Assembly (NCBI RefSeq): GCF_040096055.1
Contig: NZ_JBBMFK010000002.1
Span: 1-64,000 of the forward strand
Direction of reading: 5' to 3'
From: Pseudoflavonifractor intestinihominis
GTDB lineage: Bacteria; Bacillota; Clostridia; Oscillospirales; Oscillospiraceae
DNA length: 64,000 nucleotides
Positions 59,795 to 64,000 of this stretch are shown in pieces (positions within the stretch are counted from its first letter, which is position 1; every line of letters starts with the position of its first letter). Made by a program: the position numbers and the translations under genes. The notes beneath the pieces were generated by a model that worked only from the letters and a program-made list of their open reading frames with translations, ran no database searches and had not been told where the DNA came from.

Positions 59795-61225
59795 CTATTG
59801 AAAAATTTCCGAATACCGTTCTTTCAGTTCCTCTGAAGCTGCTTCCACCACTTTCTGACCACCCTTGGCGCTGGCTTTGCCCCAGATCACATAGCAGACC
59901 GTTTCCCATGCGTATTGCAGCACTTCCTCCGGGCTGGCTTCTATTTCCTCGGCGGGTTCCTCGTCATCATCGTCATCCTCGTCGGAGGAAAAACCGCTTG
60001 GAACGATCTCAGACAGGTGGATTTTTGCCTCCAGCAGAGCGTCCAGGCTTTCTGCGTTTGCCATCCACGCGGCATAGTCCTTGGAATACTTCATGTTCTG
60101 CATGGACAGCACCCCACGGACAAATACAGGGACGGTATCGGCGGTAAATCCGAACTGTTTCACATACTCCCGGAGGAATTTTTCCTGTAAGTGGGAGTGC
60201 TCATCATCACAGAGATCGAGATAATCCCATACCAGCTGCCGCCACTCTTGCCCCAGCATTCCCAGAGCGAACACGGCAAAACTTCCGGGGAGCGCGCACT
60301 GCTCATCGCTGAGATTGGTGTACTGCTCATATTGCCGCATGGCAAGCCGGGCGTACCGTTCCATCAGGGGGTGGAGGCCGGGGTACTGCACGGCACAGGC
60401 AAAGAGCTGGTTTACTCCCTTTTTGGGCAGACCTGTGATGGGAAGATACCTCTTTTCCGGTCCTTTGAACTCCACCGCATAGCTGCGGGGAAAATCCTCC
60501 TGCTCCAGAAGCTCACACAGGTAGTTCAGCACTTCACGGCAGCATTCCTCCGTATTGTCCCTGGCAGTAATACGGATTGCAGCAAAGGCATCGTTGGCCG
60601 ATGCGGTGAAGTGCTCTGTTTTCCTCTTTTGCAGAGAGATCGGTAGCCTGCCGGTTCCATTTTCCCGGAGCTTTTTCACCATATCCGGACGGACTTTCTC
60701 CACCAATCCAAAGAGGTAATTGGTGTCCAGATACTCAAAGTCCAAACCATACACTTTATAGCTCACCGCCACATAGCAGGCAAAACGCAGCAGCGGCTCC
60801 GGGACCTCCTCTGCACGGATACCTGGTTTCAGGGAATACTCCCGATTCCAGCGGTGGTCATCTTCACGACCGGTCACGACAAAATACTTCTCCTGCAGCT
60901 CCTGTTCCAACAGGCCAAGTAAATAGTAGTCAATTTCACCCCACCGGCTCTGGCGGCGCAGGTTTTCGCTGAAAGCAATGGCCTTTTCCGCGTCAAGGGT
61001 CTCGGCCTGCTGCGCTTCGGTCCATTTTCTCACCAGAGCGTGCACCTCAAAGGGTGCGCCTTCGCTGCTGACCACTACCGGCGGCCAGAGGGAATCAAGC
61101 CGCGTGATTCTCCCGTCAATGGCATCCTGGATACACTGGTCAAAGAGCGGTTGCAGTTCCTCCTGCACCTCGGGCTTCATCCAGTAACAGCGCCCGTCCG
61201 CACTATTTCGTTTTGGTAAACTCAT
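59795..61225 (-). CDS. DUF6138-like protein, first gene of the cluster
   Basis: The function is unknown. The 476-aa, largely helical protein contains the stretches YVAVSYKVYGLDFEYLDTNY and FAVFALGMLGQEWRQLVWDY. A very acidic linker (about 415-437, DEDDDDDEEPAEE) precedes a last helical segment. The family assignment to DUF6138 rests on recall of its general pattern and is uncertain. AGAGGTGG precedes the ATG. A terminator-like stem ends only about 25 bp before the start codon. Confidence 0.72.
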   Translation of the reverse strand: MSLPKRNSADGRCYWMKPEVQEELQPLFDQCIQDAIDGRITRLDSLWPPVVVSSEGAPFEVHALVRKWTEAQQAETLDAEKAIAFSENLRRQSRWGEIDYYLLGLLEQELQEKYFVVTGREDDHRWNREYSLKPGIRAEEVPEPLLRFACYVAVSYKVYGLDFEYLDTNYLFGLVEKVRPDMVKKLRENGTGRLPISLQKRKTEHFTASANDAFAAIRITARDNTEECCREVLNYLCELLEQEDFPRSYAVEFKGPEKRYLPITGLPKKGVNQLFACAVQYPGLHPLMERYARLAMRQYEQYTNLSDEQCALPGSFAVFALGMLGQEWRQLVWDYLDLCDDEHSHLQEKFLREYVKQFGFTADTVPVFVRGVLSMQNMKYSKDYAAWMANAESLDALLEAKIHLSEIVPSGFSSDEDDDDDEEPAEEIEASPEEVLQYAWETVCYVIWGKASAKGGQKVVEAASEELKERYSEIFQ

Positions 61226-61249
61226 ATCAGGCCACCTCTTTCCAAACCA

Positions 61250-61298
61250 TAAAAAATGCCCCGCGACACCCTGTCACTTGGACAGGCTGACGCAGGGC
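61250..61298 (-). terminator. Terminator or attenuator just before the accessory cluster
   Basis: An outer stem GCCCTGCG/CGCGGGGC (61291-61298 with 61258-61265) and an inner stem CCTGTC/GACAGG are followed on the minus strand by ATTTTTTATGG. The first cluster start codon is at 61225, so no full promoter fits between stem and gene. A second inverted repeat GCACAGAACC/GGTTCTGTGC lies just upstream (about 61301-61343). Confidence 0.65.
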
Positions 61299-61414
61299 GC
61301 GAAAAGGCCGCACAGAACCAGGACCTGTATCCCAAGGTTCTGTGCCTGACGATATTCTGCTGTATTTCCCGTCCGTTTGGACATAGGTACTGATCTCTAT
61401 CCATTTGCGTTCAC

Positions 61415-62032
61415 CTACCGCACATCCTCTTTTACCCGCTCCATCTCGTCCACCAGAGCCCTGACCTGGAACTCCACCATATCCTCCGCCACCTCTGGAA
61501 ACAGGAAGGGCATAGTGTCCGGAATGGCCTTGTGCACCATCATCATGGCCAGAGCCAGATTACCGAACAGCCGGGGGTCAATGCCGTCTGTGGGGAGGCC
61601 AAAGATGGCCAGCAGTTTCCCATAAAAACTGACCTGGTCCTGTCGGAAGGCCTGAAAATTCTCTTCGGAAAGGCAGCGGCGCACCTGCTGCTCCTCCTCG
61701 ATGGACAAAACAGCGACTCCGCTTTTGGACCCGTAGCAGCAGTTTTTCAGGAAGGTTTCCACCCCTGCCCGCCAACTAAGTCCGGGGGCTTCCATCAGCT
61801 TTCGGGCATAGTCCAGCAGTCTGGGCTGCTGATATCGCAGGGCGTGGAGCACCAGTTCCTCCTTGGATGCGAAAAAACTGTAGAAGAAGGTCTTGGAGAT
61901 CCCCACTTTTCTGCACAGAACATCAATACTGCTGTGAATCAGGCCCCGATCCACGATACACTGGATCACGGTGGTCATCAGGGCCTCCTTTACCAGTTCC
62001 CTTTCCTCATCGGAATACGCCTTTCTTGCCAC
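61415..62032 (-). CDS. TetR/AcrR-family transcriptional regulator
   Basis: The N-terminal helix-turn-helix covers about residues 12-62 (SSIDVLCRKVGISKTFFYSFF) and matches TetR-type regulators. The 205-aa length is normal, and the ligand-binding half is helical. It starts with MARKAYSDEERELVKEALM. Its promoter is at 62084-62111. No efflux pump or enzyme gene lies divergently, which is where a TetR target is usually found; the sequence there is non-coding. Confidence 0.9.
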   Translation of the reverse strand: MARKAYSDEERELVKEALMTTVIQCIVDRGLIHSSIDVLCRKVGISKTFFYSFFASKEELVLHALRYQQPRLLDYARKLMEAPGLSWRAGVETFLKNCCYGSKSGVAVLSIEEEQQVRRCLSEENFQAFRQDQVSFYGKLLAIFGLPTDGIDPRLFGNLALAMMMVHKAIPDTMPFLFPEVAEDMVEFQVRALVDEMERVKEDVR

Positions 62033-62083
62033 AAGCCGTCACCCCCTAATAAAATACAAAATTAAAAAATAGTCTTTATTTGT

Positions 62084-62111
62084 ATTATAGCGAAACTCAA
62101 TTGAAATGCAA
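62084..62111 (-). promoter_or_regulatory. Promoter for the tetR gene
   Basis: Minus-strand TTGCAT, 16-bp spacer, TATAAT, about 50 bp before the start codon, in an AT-rich leader where a TetR operator would be expected. No clear palindromic operator is visible. Confidence 0.55.
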
Positions 62112-62131
62112 GCCTGTTCCCAAAAATAAGT

Positions 62132-62154
62132 CCCCCGGTGAAACACACCGGGGG
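62132..62154 (-). terminator. Terminator upstream of tetR
   Basis: A perfect 9-bp stem CCCCCGGTG/CACCGGGGG with a 5-nt loop is followed on the minus strand by ACTTATTTTTGGG. It would stop any transcript coming from the non-coding region to the right. Confidence 0.7.
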
Positions 62155-63045
62155 CATGGTATGATGTTCCCAAGATGCCTGAAGTAATCTTTGCTAACAC
62201 TGTGCTAAAACCATCCTGAAAGATGTGGTTATAAACTGCCTCCCAATGCGTTACTCTGACCACATTTTCAGACACAGTGCCACTCGGAACACACGGAAAC
62301 ACTGTTCGTAAAAAGTACTATAGAGCAAGCAGAACGGAGCAAAGATAGCTATAAAGCATTAAAAAATAATTTTACCTCTTTATTTATAAGTTTCTGTATA
62401 TAGTACCTGTACATCACAATCAAATCTGATTTTCCAGCACAGCATAGCCTGCCTTCCATCGTCTTATATACAAAGAAAAGGAGAAAAAATAAATTTTCTC
62501 ACGCCAAGCCCCCCCTTTGTGCTGCCCATGGCCACAGGCACGATGCCTCTAATCAACGGTGCAATCGATCCAAGCAAACGTTTCATATTATCATTATATT
62601 TTCAGCATATTATTGCTATATTTAATCCATATTGTGACTATTATCGCCATATTATCTGCATATTGTAAAAATCTCTGGCTGTTCTCCCCGCATATTACTC
62701 CCATATTATGTCCCTATTTTGCGCATATTGGCCCGTCGCCCCACCCTCTGCATACTATTTTGCCAAAACGTCAAATCCTATCTCGGATGAAAGACTTTTA
62801 CTACCCAAAAGTATCATAAACCGTCTCTGATCCTGCGCTGTTACGTATGTGCTTTCCTCCAAGGGTAATATGAAACGCATAAAATCGCGCTATATACTGG
62901 CCAAAGCATCATTGCGTTCTCATTGTGCGCCATTCGAGCTCAGCGTGCTCAAGTTGTTTCAAGTTTGCAGTTGCCCGCTCGGTCTTCAAAGTTTTCAGTT
63001 GCAAACCCTGGCAGTCAGCATTCCACAGCTTTCTCTGTTGGCCAG
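62155..63045. other. AT-rich non-coding region
   Basis: About 0.9 kb without a convincing gene. It contains the phased repeat array (62584-62735). On the minus strand it also holds a 40-codon open frame at 62464-62586 that starts inside the first repeat unit (MKRLLGSIAPLIRGIVPV, cationic and hydrophobic, no ribosome-binding site). The remaining frames lack ribosome-binding sites and recognisable motifs. Confidence 0.5.
62584..62735. repeat. Helically phased array of about 11-bp CATATT repeats
   Basis: CATATT occurs exactly at 62584, 62606, 62628, 62648, 62659, 62691, 62702 and 62724. Spacings are 22, 22, 20, 11, 32, 11 and 22. TATATT at 62595 and 62617, CTATTA at 62638 and CTATTT at 62714 fill intermediate positions. 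The array is a degenerate tandem repeat of about 10.8 bp, roughly CATATTATNNC, with two diverged units near 62670-62690. Confidence 0.8.
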
Positions 63046-63231
63046 CTAAGTTGAAAAACGCAAAAGAAAAGGCGGCCTATGCTCTTCAGCACGGCCACCA
63101 TAAGCAACACGTAGCACCGCAACGGTCTTTGCCTGGTGATCTGGGATATATAAAACACCAGATAGTTGTCCACTGTCATAACCCGCAGGTCGTGCTTTGC
63201 TTCCGGAGTCAGCATCACCTCAATAGCTCAT
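63046..63231 (-). pseudogene. Decayed ParE/RelE-type toxin
   Basis: The toxin start ATGAGCTAT overlaps the antitoxin stop codon as ATGA. It stops after three codons, but one base out of frame the sequence continues IEVMLTPEAKHDL. It then jumps directly to RVMTVDNYLVFYI, with about 45 central residues missing. A second shift, at TATATAT, leads to PDHQAKTVAVLRVAYGGR. These are the N-terminal and C-terminal motifs of ParE/RelE toxins. At least two frameshifts and one internal deletion make it non-functional. Confidence 0.75.
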
Positions 63232-63530
63232 ACGCCCAGTTCTTTCTGCAGCTCGTCAAATGCCTGTTTTGCCGGGATGGTTTGGCCCGTCTTCATCTGT
63301 GTATATCCTTTTTTCAGCTCCGTATCCAGCTGCTGGCCGGTCATGCGGCTGATATCCAGCGGATGCTCCGGCAGTTCCACCGCAAAGGGCATCCCGCGCT
63401 GGAGGATAATCTGTTTATAGAACATAGTGATGGCATTGGACGCCGTGATACCCAGATCACGAAGAATGGCCTCCGCCTGCTCCTTGATCTCAGGTTCAAT
63501 GCGCGCATATAGGTTCGCAGACTTTGCCAT
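63228..63530 (-). CDS. RelB/DinJ-type antitoxin
   Basis: The 100-aa antitoxin begins MAKSANLYARIEPEIKEQAE with a ribbon-helix-helix DNA-binding domain (about 1-50, including GITASNAITMFYKQII), followed by a toxin-binding tail. I chose the ATG at 63530, with AAGGAG nine bases upstream; a TTG two codons earlier is also open. It overlaps the toxin remnant by four bases. With the toxin decayed, it is an orphan that may still repress its promoter or neutralise a relative's toxin. Confidence 0.9.
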   Translation of the reverse strand: MAKSANLYARIEPEIKEQAEAILRDLGITASNAITMFYKQIILQRGMPFAVELPEHPLDISRMTGQQLDTELKKGYTQMKTGQTIPAKQAFDELQKELGV

Positions 63531-63568
63531 ATCCAAGGACTCCTTTCAGGGTTTCATACTTTCCTTTG

Positions 63569-63596
63569 TTTATATCATACTCAATTGTGCGGACAA
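63569..63596 (-). promoter_or_regulatory. Promoter for the antitoxin operon
   Basis: Minus-strand TTGTCC, 16-bp spacer, TATAAA, about 40 bp before the antitoxin start codon. RelB-type proteins usually repress such a promoter themselves. Confidence 0.5.
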
Positions 63597-63776
63597 AGCG
63601 GATGGCCTACAGCAATAATATTTAGGGAACCAAAGGGCAATTCTGGAACCTGGCGTCACAGTATCGGGCAGCAGGCATATCCAGGGCAGCTAAGGAGCAA
63701 AGGAGGATGGTCCTGGTCAGCATCTTTTCTTTGTATATAAGAAAACCCCAGATTTTCGCCCGGGGCTTCTAATGGA
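63597..63776. other. Short intergenic region between two toxin-antitoxin remnants
   Basis: No gene seen. It contains a CCCC/GGGG inverted repeat near 63745-63768, followed by TTTTC on the minus strand. This may be a weak terminator for the right-hand toxin-antitoxin unit. Confidence 0.35.
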
Positions 63777-63849
63777 TCAGGTGTTCTTCTGCCCCTTTTT
63801 GACAAGGGCAAGGAACTCTTCCTCGCTCAAATTGCTATTCTTGACGGCA

Positions 63850-63957
63850 TCACTCAACTAATCGTTTTACAGCTTGGGGATTTTTGAGCGTATCCGATAT
63901 ATAGTCAAGTGTTCTTCGGATATCTTCAATCGCTGCCGGTCGATAGAGTATCCTCAT
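63850..63957 (-). pseudogene. Truncated RelE/ParE-type toxin, N-terminal third
   Basis: The 35-codon frame MRILYRPAAIEDIRRTLDYI then SDTLKNPQAVKRLVE is the first two helices of a ParE/RelE toxin and stops where the rest should follow. One base out of frame, a 26-codon segment at 63777-63856 (LSDAVKNSNLSEEEFLALV) continues to a stop codon; it does not look like the missing toxin half. The ATG overlaps the stop codon of an upstream antitoxin frame. The toxin is broken in this genome. Confidence 0.65.
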
Positions 63958-64000
63958 TGCGCAACACCCTCAATTATCTGCCAGGCAGTATCTGCATCGA
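63954..64000 (-). CDS. C-terminal end of an antitoxin (partial at window edge)
   Basis: Only the last 15 codons are visible (DADTAWQIIEGVAQ with the stop codon). The ATGA overlap with the ParE-like start downstream is the standard antitoxin-toxin arrangement, which is the main reason for the call. The family cannot be told from this much. Confidence 0.45.
   Translation of the reverse strand, partial: DADTAWQIIEGVAQ

Noticed and set aside
62039..62302. 87-codon minus-strand frame upstream of tetR
   Set aside because: It crosses a strong terminator stem and the tetR promoter and has no recognisable motif or ribosome-binding site.
62584..62735. CRISPR-like interpretation of the repeat array
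   Set aside because: Units are about 11 bp without spacers, and no cas genes are present.
62925..63512. 195-codon plus-strand open frame
   Set aside because: It is antisense to the antitoxin and the toxin remnant and lacks a ribosome-binding site.

Overview
The window looks like chromosome from a high-GC member of the Clostridia, most likely an Oscillospiraceae relative (Flavonifractor / Pseudoflavonifractor / Intestinimonas type). This is inferred from gene content and order, not from a marker gene. Supporting traits are an IspH-ribosomal protein S1 fusion, a PASTA kinase/PP2C pair behind def-fmt-rsmB-rlmN, CarD, CdaA/CdaR, sporulation protein GerW (YtfJ), RemA, and tig-clpP-clpX-lon-engB. 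About 53 kb is dense housekeeping sequence, nearly all on the minus strand.

Layout, following minus-strand transcription. (1) 12.9 kb to 0.3 kb: a promoter at 12914-12942 precedes yicC-remA-gmk-rpoZ-priA-def-fmt-rsmB-rlmN-stp-prkC-rsgA, which ends at a 17-bp terminator stem. (2) 17.3 to 12.9 kb: cdaA, cdaR, a DUF5685-like protein, a J-domain protein and a small membrane protein. (3) 18.9 to 17.4 kb: a DUF3343 protein coupled to a class V aminotransferase. (4) 20.3 to 19.0 kb: ispD-ispF. (5) 21.0 to 20.4 kb: carD. (6) 26.6 to 21.1 kb: RpiR regulator, HI0933-type flavoprotein, cmk, plsC and ispH-rpsA, all with overlapping start and stop codons. (7) 32.3 to 26.8 kb: M50 protease, scpA, scpB, a DUF2953 protein, gerW, dacF and rluB. 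(8) 39.9 to 32.3 kb: tig, clpP, clpX, lon, engB and a fumarylacetoacetase-like gene. (9) 45.7 to 40 kb: rplS, rbgA, rnhB, yraN, an M19 dipeptidase, thrC and a phosphoesterase. (10) 45.9 to 48.6 kb, plus strand: an amidase, a LysM-GH18 spore-cortex-type hydrolase, a possible structured RNA, and two identical tRNA-Arg(ACG) genes, each with its own promoter and terminator. (11) 53.2 to 48.7 kb: pcrA, an ABC-F ATPase and a small P-loop protein.

From about 53.3 kb the character changes to accessory DNA. There is a well-delimited candidate small RNA with C-rich loops (53464-53578), then a broken TPR gene. A six-gene minus-strand cluster (61.2 to 54.2 kb) follows, encoding a DUF6138-like protein, an ankyrin protein, a leucine-rich-repeat protein, a large DUF6892-ended protein, a protein with a formylglycine-generating-enzyme-like fold, and a small unknown protein. 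This composition resembles immunity or defence islands, but no toxin or nuclease is visible. Beyond it lie a TetR regulator, 1.2 kb of AT-rich non-coding DNA with a helically phased 11-bp repeat array (62584-62735), an antitoxin whose toxin has decayed, and the edge of a second decayed toxin-antitoxin pair.

The most unusual observations are the phased repeat array, the six-gene cluster with a terminator-like stem just before its first gene, and the candidate small RNA.
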